The notes under the pieces were generated by a model. It did not search any database. It was given only the letters and a program-made list of their open reading frames with translations, and was not told the DNA's origin. A stretch of 64,000 bases of DNA from Nicotiana tabacum (taxonomy: Eukaryota; Streptophyta; Magnoliopsida; Solanales; Solanaceae), in the NCBI RefSeq assembly GCF_000715075.1, contig NC_134090.1, forward strand, positions 48,491,792-48,555,791, given 5' to 3'. Below, piece after piece: positions 34,245 through 46,300 of the stretch (positions are counted from its first letter, which is position 1; each line of letters starts with the position of its first letter). A program made the translations under genes and the position numbers.

Positions 34245-34374
34245 AAAGAGAAACAGATGAAATCGCCGCGCTGAAGCATTTTCAGTCCGCCATTGGCGCG
34301 AACTTCCTCCTAGACAAAGCTATAAATAAATCAACTCAATTTATCAGCTTATTTGGGCGCCAACCCCTTTCACC
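34245..34374 (+). promoter_or_regulatory. Probable MIC60 core promoter and 5' leader
   Basis: A TATAAATAA box starts at 34321, 54 bp before the ATG, which would give a short leader of roughly 25 bases. Upstream is 'ttggcgcgaa' (34293-34302), close to a plant E2F site read either way, and 'gggcgcc' sits in the putative leader (34355-34361). The GC-rich patch contrasts with the AT-rich flanks. The region is squeezed between the MITE end (33987) and the gene, so proximal control must act within about 390 bp. Confidence 0.5.
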
Positions 34375-34385
34375 ATGTTTCGAAG
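34375..34385 (+). CDS. MIC60: MIC60 exon 1 (11 coding bases)
   Basis: ATG TTT CGA AG, then donor GTAAAC. The fourth codon is split after two bases. The ATG is the first in frame with exon 2, follows 'ttcacc' and begins a basic presequence, which is why I chose it. The intron is 295 bp. Confidence 0.8.
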
Positions 34386-37300
34386 GTAAACCTAAAGCAA
34401 ATCTGAATTTGTACCGTATCAATATCTACTTTAATATTCATAGTGTTTTTTCATTGATCAGGTTATTAAGAACAGAAATTATGCTTATTCATCCGGATTA
34501 TGGATATGTATTTTTTGATTGTCCATATTATTATTGATTTTATTAGTTAAAATATTACTTGTATTAATTTTACCGAACTATTTGAATGAAACGAACTAGG
34601 GTTCTGAGATGAATTTTTGTTGCTTGAAATGAGAATAAAGTGGTTGACCTAATTTCTTCTACTTTACCTTTTTTTTAAAGGTCCATCCTGCGACTTTCGG
34701 CTGGTCAATCAGTAAAAAGAATTCCAATAGAGGTTACAACACAGGTACTTTTATATTTTCTTATTCATGTTTAGATAAAGAATGTTCTCTATTATTTATT
34801 TATCTCTTGTCAGTTGTCGGTGCTGGGGAGCCAAACAAAATTTATTGATTGGTGATTAACATATCTATGGCACTTTGGTGTATCACATTATGCAGAAGCT
34901 TTGTCTGGTTGTCTTCATTTCATGATTACCATTATGAAAATAAATATTGGGTGGTGTTAATGAAGTAAATTGGTTAGCGTCTATCACCCATTATAGTAAT
35001 TTTGCGTAGTTTATGAGGATATTGGATTTGCATATAATGAAATTTATAAGTCAGTGGTGGCTATACATATAGATGCTGAGTATTTGGCTTTCAGATAAAG
35101 GCACGAGGAAAAAGGTTTGGTCCATTAAAGTTTAAAAGAAGGTGGATCATAGGTGATGGTTATTAATCTAGTTGGAAGCATAGATGAAGGATGAGAGGAG
35201 ATGTTCCAAAAAGGGCGCGATCCTTAAAAGTTTCTTGTTTAAGTGAATATGTGAAAGTGTTAGTGATTCTCTTTTCTTTCCTTTTCCTTTCCTCCTTAGC
35301 ACAAGCAATAAGGGATTAGGGAGGGAAATGTGAAGGGAAACGTGGTCTTGGGTGGGTATCACATTTTCCTTAGTGTAACATAAGTAAAATTGGAAAAGAA
35401 CATAACCAAAAATTCGTTGTATGTTAGCATCCTGTACTAGTTTGTGTTATCTTCTTCTTTGCAAAATTGAACCCAGGCCATTGTTGGCATAGAGAAGTTC
35501 TTCTGAAGAGTTGACTGGAGAAGGAAAACATATTTCTTTGGTTAACAAAATAAAACTGCATTCTGAAAGTCAAACAAAAGTTCTTTTAAAAAAAAAAAGA
35601 ACAAGCAAAAGACTGTCAACCAAATAAACTTACTTCTACTATAATCCAAATATTTTTGAACGTCTTGACGACCATTATGAGCATTTACCTTTTTGTATTT
35701 TCACCTATTTCCCATCTTTGACATTAATTTATTTTTTTAATAATTTATTTCACTTTTTAATTAGCTAAATAATATTATTGATTTGAAAAACTCGTGTACA
35801 AGTAGTTTATCAAAAAAAAGAGAGCACACACCAAAATATAGTTCTCTACAATGACACACAATCTTCTCTACAAACAACAACCTCTTAGGTGCACCAAAAG
35901 CTAACTCAGAATTATTGGCTACTCCTTAAAAATAAACAACAAAAACAACAAACCTAGTACATTCCCACGGGTGGGGTTCTGGGGAGGGTAGTGTGTGCGC
36001 AAACCTTACCCCTACTTAGTGAAGGTAGAAGGGTTGTTTCCAATAGACCCCCGGCTAAGAAAAGGTGAGAACAAGAAAGAAGAAGAAGAAGAAAATGAAA
36101 ATAAAAGAAGAAGAAAAGAAGTATTATCAAACAACAGCAACAAGGAAATACGATAACTGAAGTGAACTAAACGACATAACGTAATATAGATCTAAGAATA
36201 TGAAGGTACATGGGTGCTACTAATACTACTGGTAAGAAAAGGGGAAATTTTCAACTACCTACTAACCTTCTACCCTAATTTTCGACCTCCACACCCTCCT
36301 TTCAAGGGTCATGTCCTCAGTAAGCTAAAATAACATCATGTCCTGCCTAATCACCTCTCCCCAATATTTTTTTGGCCTACCTTTAACCTCTTTTCAAACC
36401 CGCCATGACCAACCTCTCACACATCCTAACAATAGCATCAATGCTTCTCCTCTTAACATGGCCGAACCATCTCAACCTCGACTCCCGCATCTTGTCTTCC
36501 ACAGAGGCTACTCCCACTTTATCTGGAATAACTTCATTCCCGATCTTATCTCTCCTGGTACACCTACTCATCCATCTCAACATCCCCATTTCTGCAACTT
36601 TCATCTTCTAAACATAAAAGTTTTGACTGGCCAACACTCAACCCCATACAACATAGTTGGTCTAATTACCACTATATAGAATTTACCCTTAAGTCTTTGT
36701 GGCACATTCTTATCGTATAGAGCACCGAATGTGAGTCTCCATTTCCTCCATCCCATTCTAATACAATGTGTGACATCCTCATCAATCTACCAGTTACCTT
36801 GGATTATAGACCCGCAATACTTGAAACTGCCTCTCTCTAGGATATCTTGAGTATCAAGATTTACATCCACGTCTGCTTCATGATTCCCGTCATTGAATTT
36901 GCACTCCAAGTATTTTGTTTTAGTCCTGCTTAACTTGAAACCTTTAGATTCCCAGGTCTGTCTCCAAACCTCTAGCCTCCCGTTAACCCTTAAAAAAGAG
37001 AGCAAAAATATAGAAAGTCATTTTCTATCCCCTCAAAATTTATGCTATTTCTTCTCTTTGACTGGGCCCATATGATAGTTTGGTGGGGTCATCATATGCC
37101 TAACATCTTCTCTTCCTTCTTTTAAAGGCTCGACCATGTAGCGCATGCTTCAGTTGGCATAACGTCATTGAATGTACCCTGAACCAATTCAGAACTACCC
37201 ACCATAGTCGTGCAACCACTTGCTAATGTAACAATAGGTGATCCACATCTTCATTCAAAAGGTTGCGCATGAAGCATTATCCTCATATTCTTCAAGTTTT

Positions 37301-40300
37301 CAACTGTCGCAACCTTGCCACCAACTCAGCAAAGAAGCCCACTTTCTAGGGGGGCTTTAGAAGTCTAAGTTGATTCATATGGGAATCCCGAGTCCTTCCT
37401 CACCAAAAGTATGTGATAGCATGACTATTGTAAACACTTCATAGCTCCTTGCACCCAACTTCCACGAGTCATGTCCATGGTATGTGGCGTTCTATTTGTA
37501 GAGCTTATTGATCAACCTTTTGAAATTCATCACCTTGTTGACCACTTAAAGGTCTGTTACCTCAGGTCCTTCCCTATTTTTGTTGTCGTTATAGTCTCCA
37601 ATTGACCAAGTAATACTTTCCAGTTTCATCTACTGAATGAGCCTTTCCACCTTCCCATCATACTAGATTAATACTTTCCCATCATACTAGATTAATACTT
37701 TTTTCTCCCTTTTGACGAATACCTTCTTTGCCAAGTTGCTTGTCTCTTCTCAAATCTTTGAATTATCAAGTTCCACATAGATTGGTCCTTGTTCGAAGCA
37801 CACAAGGCAGTTTGAAGTAAATGGTCAAGAGTGGTCAAGTCCTGCAATCAAACACTTGTGCTTGGTCTTCAATATTGTTCATATCGCTCACTAGTATTAT
37901 CTCACACTTTCTGCGATAGGTCTTAAGTCCTGACACTTATGGAACCATACAAGGATCTATCTCAAGGATGTCAACTAGGAATTATCTTCATCGCAGAACA
38001 CCAATGTGTCATCCTTAAATATAGATGTGATTGTCACTCTGCGCTGTTTTCCCGATAGCATCAGTGAACCCCTCAAATAACCTCCTGTCACTGCTCTGTG
38101 CATCATTTTGCTCAAAGGTTCTATTGTTAAGGTGAACAACATGAGAGATAACGGGTCACCCTACCACAAGTCCCTCGAGCTTCCAAATAACCAATATGAC
38201 TTCCATTTACTAAGACCAATTTTATGTTTGTTGAGATACAAGACTTGATCTACTTACTCCATTGACCCATGAATGCATATCTTCATCACAACAGAAACCA
38301 AGAACTGCTAATTCACATGATCGTATTTCTTCTAAAGGTCAACTTTGCAATTTGCACAAAATCCTGGGCTTTCCCTCCGTACTCGTTGATCCACTATTGT
38401 GTTTGTCACTGCTCACGCCCAACTATGCCTTATAAAAAGGACATAGCGGTCGTTGCAAATATAATCCGGTTTACAAGTCCGGAGTCGAATCCCACAGAGA
38501 ACTAAGGCTTAGCTACAGTTGTTCACTATCACCAAGAATACAAGCTTGAACAATTCCTAACTTATAGATATTAAGATTCTTGTGTTTAACTAACTAACTA
38601 ACAAATTAAAATAATAAATTAACACTAAAGATACTACAGGTTGGAGAAAAGATTAAGGAGGTCTAGAGTTATGATTTCCCCAATTGTCGGAATCCTTCCC
38701 GCTATGTCTTCTATAATTTTGCCTAAGTATTCTCTACCGATCATGAGCGCTCTGCGTGTTGTAATTCTCTCCTGAGTAATTACGACAATTTACTAGACAT
38801 ACTCTCCCGAGTTACGCTAGCTGGCTTTAATTACAACTCACTTAGATCACACCCAAAGTTTCGTTATCCCTAATCCCACCTTTAAACCCTTGGTTATTGA
38901 TTCCTCACATACATCGGGAGTGATGCTGTTCAACAACTACCTAAATATGCACTCTCTCCCGAGTAATACATACTAAATAGGCACAACTAATTGAGGGCCC
39001 TTCAGTCAACCACAAGAATAATATAGTTGAACAAATAGAGAAAATACTACGGCTCAATTATATAAAAACATAACAAGAATTTATCCTACAAAAGGTTCCA
39101 TCAAAACCCTAGATAACAAATTAGCTATTCATAATAGTATGTAAAACTACAATACTAAAAGTCATAACCAACAATGAAAAATAGGAAGAGGAAGGAAAAA
39201 TTCGTAGAAGAATTCCTCGACTTGCTCCTATTGTGTCTCTGCCTCCTTAGGTCGAATCTGTGTCTCAAATCTGTCTAACTCCTTCAAAATACCGTTTTTC
39301 CATGTATATATACCAAGTAGGGTTGGACCCAAACAATTACACCTTCTCCTACGCGAAAAGGACATATTTTCCGGACAAGACGTGCGCGGCCGCGTTTGGA
39401 CCACGCATATCCACTTTGATTCTGCCTGATGAGCGCGGCCGCGCTTTTGACGCGCACTTTTCACCCTGTTCCGTTTGGAATTTGGAAAAACGTAAAACAT
39501 GAAAGTTGTAGCCCTTTGAGTTAGCTTTCCAACCATATATTGTGGAGCCCAAATGGAGTTCTGAGCAAAAAGTTATGTGCATTTTACTAGACAGTGCGCA
39601 ATATGCCTACTCGATTCTTCGTTTGTTCTAACTATCATCCGTTGACCCCCGAACACGATCCCGGCTTAATTCCTTGAGCTTTTACTCAGACTTTAAAGCT
39701 CCAAATCACTTGAGTTCATTCCATAACATCTACATAGCTCGAAATCACTCATACAAGGCATAAAACACACAATTAGTGCAAGACACTAGCGATTAAAGCT
39801 CAAACTCAATTAAAGTGCAATAAATTAGAGTGTAATAAGCGACTAAAATATGTAATTATAGCCTATCATCAGTCACCAAAGTCACGTCTCAAATCTCTCT
39901 TTTCCCTCACAAATATGGGATCTCCGAACTTTTCATAATTCTCATAGCCTTTATGCACGAGATCATAGCTTCTGACTAGCCGACCCATCGGACAAAGCGT
40001 CTAGCTAGGCAATTTCTCAACAAACAAAAAAGCCTTTGCTCTTTTGTTTGTGTTTGTGAGTTACACGTAAAATGGGTTGTTTTCTGGTTTCCATTCTTTT
40101 GCAGTTTCTTTCCAAATCTAGCATTAGTCATAAAGAATCGTTGTATGTATGTTGCTCTAGCTTTTGAGACTAGAGAGAGACAAACAAGCAGGGCCATTTT
40201 GGTACTTTTTGGATCTACTCACTGTAGAGTTGTCGGACATAAGTGTTGTTTAGATGGGTGAGATCTGGACAAGGACCCAACCTCATGGTAGGTACCTAGC

Positions 40301-43300
40301 CAGAAAGTTGCTGAAATCCGGCACATGCACTGGTGTGTAAAGCCCTCCCCCGAAAACCTGCTACTCTGAGTTCAGATTTTTAATCTCATTCTGCTTCTTT
40401 TAAATGTAAAAGTTCTATTTTATTTTATCGTTTTTCATAGTGTTATATGATACAAACTTACTTTTTCTTCTTGTGCCTGTTAGTCTAGCAATATTTTTAT
40501 AATGTTTACGTATTGTATTTGGAGTCAACAATGTAGAAGTTGATTAATAGATTTTGCAAAGTAAAGATTTTCCAATTATAGTTTTTTCTTGACGAAGTAA
40601 TGAGTTATATAGAAAAAGGCATCAAGAAGATGCAAGCCGTACAAGAGAGAGGGAAGAGATTTGCCAGTTATAGTTTTATGTTGAAAAACATCCAACCCAA
40701 AGAGATTTGCCAGAGAATTGCTAACTATCATAGAAGGAACAACTGTATTGACAAGCTAAAAGTTGGGGATGAGATTATAGAAGACAAAGAACTGATCAAA
40801 GGGGAAATCTTAGACTTCTATCAGAATCTCTACCCTGAACAGGAAAGTTGGAGACCAACTGCTGCTTTTGATGGGCTGTCCTGCATCACTGAAGAGGAAA
40901 GGATTTGGTTAGAAGGCTCCTTTGAAGAGGAGGAGGTGTTGTCCACCATCCAGTCATGTGCTCCTGACAAAGTCCACGGACCGGATGGCTATACAATGGC
41001 CTTTTTTCAGAAAGCCTGGGATGTTATCAGGGATGATGTTATGGGTGCCCTATCCCATCTTCATCAAAATTGCCACCTTGTCAGATCTTGCAATGCTTCT
41101 TTTATAGCGTTGGTACCCAAGAAAAAAGGAGCCATTGAGCTCAGAGATTACAGACCAATTAGCCTCATTGGTAGTGTATATAATGTGGCAAAGCTTCTAG
41201 CTAGAAGACTCCAGAAAGTGATTGGCAAGTTGGTCTCCAACCACCAAAATGCTTTCATTCAAAACAGACAAATCACTGATGCATCCCTCATTGCCAATGA
41301 AGTCCTAGACTGGAAACTTAAGAGTGGGGAAGCTGGCACTCTATGCAAGTTGGACATTGAAAAAGCTTTTGACCAATTGGATTGGTCATGCCTTATATCT
41401 ATGCTAAGATGGGATTCGGGGATAGGTGGATAAGGTGGATCAAATATAGTATCTCCACAGTTAAATTCTCAGTTCTAGTTAACCGGTCCCCGGTGGGGTT
41501 TTTCTCTCCTCAAAAGGGCATCAGGCAGGGCGACCCTCTCTTGCCGTTCCTCTTCATCCTTGCCATGGAAGGATTTAGCAAAATGATTGACAAGGCAAAT
41601 CAATTACAATGGCTGAAGGGTTTTGATGTAGGCAGGGTTCCTGAAAATTCAGTTTCTATCTCACATCTGCTTTATGCTTATGTTAATTTTTTGTGGCGCA
41701 GAGTCATCCCAAGTGCAATACTTAAATCTCACCCTCTTAATTTTTGAGGCACTGTCTGGTCTCCATATCAACATACTAAAAAGTGTAGTTTACCCAGTTA
41801 ATGTAGTTCCTAACCTAAGGGAGTTGACAGATATACTAAGTTGCAACATTGGCTCACTACCTGCCACTTACCTGGGGTTGCCCTTAGGTGCAAAGTTCAA
41901 ATCAACTGAAGCTTGAAATGGGGTCATTGAGAAGTTCGAGAAAAGGCTCGCTTCCTGGCAGAGGCAGTATCTTTCCATGGGGGGTAGGCTGACCCTTATA
42001 AATAGTGTCCTAGATAGCATCCCCACCTACTACATGTCTCTCTTTCCTATTCCCTGTAAAGTGCTAAAACAGCTTGATAAGTTGAGAAGAGATTTCCTTT
42101 GGGAGGGTAACAACACTACACCAAAGTTTCACCTTGTCAAATGGGCCAAAGTGACAAAACCTAAATCTCAAGGAGGTTTAGGAATTAGAGAACTTGCTGC
42201 TCACAACAAAAGCTTGTTAATGAAATGGTTATGGAGGTATAGCCAAGACAATCAAGATCTGTGGAAAAAGATAGTTAGGGCCAAGCATGGTACTCTTAAT
42301 CACTGGTGTACTAAAGTATCTAGAGCCTCTCATGGTGTTGGTCCTTGGAAAAACATTAGCAACCTCTGGAATGAATTCTCGGAAAATACCTCTTTCAGAG
42401 TGGGTAACGACAACAATATCAAATTTTGGAAGGATAAATGGCTTGGTAACTCTGTGTTAATGAATGAATATCCCAATCTTTTCAGACTAATAGCCCGTTT
42501 GGCCAAGCTGCAAAAATCAGCTTATTTTGAGAAGTGTTTTTTTTTCAAAAGTGCTTTTCTCAAAAGTACTTTTGGTGAGAAGCAGTTTGTGTTTGGCTAA
42601 TTAGTTTGAAAAGCACTTCTGAGCAGCAATTAGTGTTTGGCCAAGCTTTAAAAAACTGCTTCTAAGTGTATTTTTCTCAAAAGTGCTTCTCAAAAAAGTG
42701 CTTTTGGAGAGAAGCTACTTTTTTCTGCTTCTGCTTCTCCTCAAAAGTACTTTTTTTCCTTCCAGAAGCTTGGCCAAACACCTCAAATTGAGGCCAAAAG
42801 TGCTTTTGGCCAAAAAAGCACTTTTGGCCAAAAAAAGCTTGGCCAAACAGGCTATAAGTGTCTCAAACCTCCACCATCTCAAAATACAGAGAAATAGCAG
42901 CTGGAACCCTTTATTCAGAAGGAATGTCAACGACTGGGAACTTGAAGAACTACTGACTCTACTTGCAAGATTGGAAGAGTGCACGTTGGATACACAGTCA
43001 GCGGATAGATTAAAATGGGGGAACTCAAAGGAAGGAATTTATTCAGTGAAGGCAGGTTATACTCACCTCCATGCTCAAAATGATTTGATCAATAATTGGC
43101 CATGGAAATTGATCTGGAGAACTAAACTTCCGACGAAAGTCATATGCTTCACTTGGATAGCAATTCGGGAAGCATGTTTAACTCAGGACAATCTCATCAA
43201 AAGAAGCTTTCAGATTCCAAACAGATGCTATATGTGTAGGCAAGCTGCAGAAACCACCAACCACCTTCTTTTGCACTGTTCAGTTGTCTATGACATTTGG

Positions 43301-46300
43301 TGTATGGTCTACTCTATTTTTGGCTAAGTTGGGTCATGCTACAAAGTACCAAGAGGCGGTTGAAGTTTGGAGCTCATGGAAAGTTGGCAAATCCATCAAG
43401 AAGATCTGGAACATGATACCAACATGCATTTTTTGGGTAGTATGGGCAGAAAGGAATCGTAGATGTTTTGATGGTTTATCAACTTCAAATCATGCACTCA
43501 AGGCTAAATGTTTTTTATTACTCTTTAGTTGGTGCAAACTCTCCCCTGTGAATTCCCCTGAGCTTTTTTTGGATTTTGTTAGCTCCCTGGAACTTTAGTT
43601 AGCCTATTCTGGAGCTAACACTCATCTTTTGTACTTATCATCTTGCATCTTCTTGATGCCATTAATGAATTTTATTACTTCATAAAAAAAAGCATCCAAC
43701 CCAAATACCATTTTTGCTAATATTTTTATTCAAAAATCAGAGACCTAAACACAAATGTATCTTGTAATTTTTATATAAATATTTCCGAAAAACTTGTTCA
43801 AATGCCTCCTAGATGTGGGTGTTTCTGTGTATCTCATCAAAATTCTCAAGCTTCAAAGATGATCTGGGCAAAATTTGAAGGCGTTGCTCCTTGTTGTGTA
43901 TTTTGCGTTGTTTATTGTGCTTCTTATGCCAAGAAGAAAGAGCCATTTTTATTATCTATGACATGGACAAACTTGAATGTTTTGGGGGCCTCACGGTGGC
44001 CGGGTAAAAAGTGGAACTTTTCAGAATTTTGGATGCTGTAAGTGGTTTTGTGCTTTTATTTTTTTGGTTTCAATCTCTAACATTAACATTTTCACAAGGA
44101 AATAGTAAGTATGTTTTTTGAAGAGAGTAAAACCAGTGTTATCAAAGACGAAAATCGCAAAAAATCTCTAAGGTTTGTTGGGGCTTAAGCGCAAAGCGTG
44201 GGCTTTAATGAAGAAAGACATAAATTGAGAAAAATTTCAAATGTATGTGTAGTCCGAGACTAGTATCTATAAGCATGAATACCAAATATATTGACAAAGA
44301 AATTGAAGAAAATTTACGATAAAAGTGAAATTACAATTATTTAGTGTCGCCTCTTCAGGATTAAGCTCATTGGCAAGGAAAAGTATGCCTTAGAGCATTG
44401 ATGACCATACTGAAGCGCTCGCTAAGCGAGGCGAAGCACTCAACATGTTTGAGCCTCGCTTCAGGACTTAAGCGCGCCTGTGATAACACTGAGTAAAGCG
44501 TTGTCTAACCATGAGGTTATGAGTTTGAGTGTAAGGGAGCAAAAATGGGGGAGGGCCACTGTTTTAAGCCTTCCTCCAATTTCTCTTCCAAGTTGTACAA
44601 AACTAAAAAGAAAATGCAATACAATGAAAATCTGAGAGCGTTCAAGTTTTGAGCTTTAAATTTGTAGGAGTTAACCGTTACTGTACTACTTTTCTCTTTC
44701 TTTCTTTTAAAACGAAGAGAGGATATTAAGGGTAACTTCTATAGTGTGGTTGTTAGATCAGCTATATTGTATCGCACGAAGTGTTAGCCAGTCAAGAACT
44801 CTCACGCTCAGAAGATGAAAGTAGCAACAATGAGGATGCTGAGGTGGATATATGAGCATCCAGTCAAGAACTCTCACGCTCAGAAGATGAAAGTAGCAAC
44901 AATGAGGATGCTGAGGTGGATATATGGGCATACTAGGAGAGATATGATTAGGAATTAAGTTATTTGGGAGAAGGTGGGAGTGACCTTTGTGGACGACAAG
45001 ATGAGGGAAGCGAGTTGGCTATTGTGAGTCTGAGGAGAGGTAGAGGTAGGCGGCAGAAGTATTAGGGAGAAGTGATGAGACATGACATGATATGTCTCCA
45101 GCTTAACGAGGACATGGCCCTATATAAGAAGATATGGAGGTCAACGATTAGAGTAGAAGGTTAGTAGGCCGTCGAGTTTGGGACACCGTATCTGCTCCGT
45201 TTTTTCCATATCAATATTAGTATTAACATTTTTTGTATTTTTCTTATTCTCCGATTCCAATTATTTTTTGTTGTTCCCCTTGCTTCGATTTTCTTATTGC
45301 TTTGTTATTTTCTTGTTGTTAGTGTTCTTGTATTTAGTATTTTCAACATGGCCTCTTCATTGCTATTCTCTTGTTCAAACCTGTTGAGAATTATTTTTCT
45401 TGAGCCGAGGGTCTTTCGGAAACAGCCTCTACCTCCACAAGGTACGAGTAAGGTCTGCTAACACTTTACCCTCCCCGGACCCTGCTACTGGGAATACACT
45501 GGGTATGTTGTTGTGATAAGTGACACCAAAATGAGTTGGTGTATTGTTGTAAATTGTGATGGATCAGTGGAGGTAGAACAAATCTAATGCCATTGGAGAG
45601 AAACACAATGATCTGGCATAAGTGGACCTTCCTGGCAATGCTCAGAACTTTGATTTTGATGTTTGATTGTCATCCCCTTGCTTTTTCCCTTTTCCCTTTA
45701 TCACAAGAAAAATAAAAGAAAAAAAAGAAATCATTGCATTTTCTTTGAGTACTAGTGTTATGTATTACAATAGATCACATTGAATTTCTGTTATGTCTTA
45801 ACAGTAACTAGATCAAATTGAGTTTCTGTATGCCCAATTGTTCCTCTGTATATTGGTTCAGGTACCTTCCTATCTTTTCTCCAGAAGAGCATTTTCAGTC
45901 TCACCCAAACAAAATGGGCCACCATGGGGGCCAGGTTCGACTGGCAAAGCCCCAGAGACAGAGAGTCTCTTGCCGAGATTTATTATTGGATCTGTCGCTT
46001 TAGGTGCTGGATTTATTGCAGCTTATCAAACTAGATATTTGGATAAGTACCTCGTTAAAGAGCCACATTCTACCCCTGAATTAGCCAGGACAGGAACTGC
46101 CATTCAAGATGGGAAGGAGCTAAAGGAAAGTAGTGAAGTTTCACAAGATAGTGAAACTTTAGGAAGACCAGATCCCGAGTCTAAATTTGTAGACTCTGAT
46201 AGTGTGGAGCGAACTGACGAGAACATTGGAACTCTACAAGATCCCTCTGGACCAGAAGAGCCAAGCAAAATGGGAGCAGAAAGTAAATTTCTGGGAAAGG

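Noticed and set aside
38440..38500. tRNA-like text 'gtccggagtcgaatccc'
   Set aside because: Resembles a T-arm, but no acceptor stem, D-arm or anticodon arm can be paired around it; it lies in the solo LTR.
44500..44600. Possible SINE B-box ('ggttatgagtttgagtg')
   Set aside because: No A-box at the right distance, no poly(A) or T-rich tail, no target duplication.
45178..45387. Hydrophobic 69-residue plus ORF resembling a membrane peptide
   Set aside because: It lies in the T-rich untranslated tail of an RTE fragment; the hydrophobicity comes from TTT/CTT codons.
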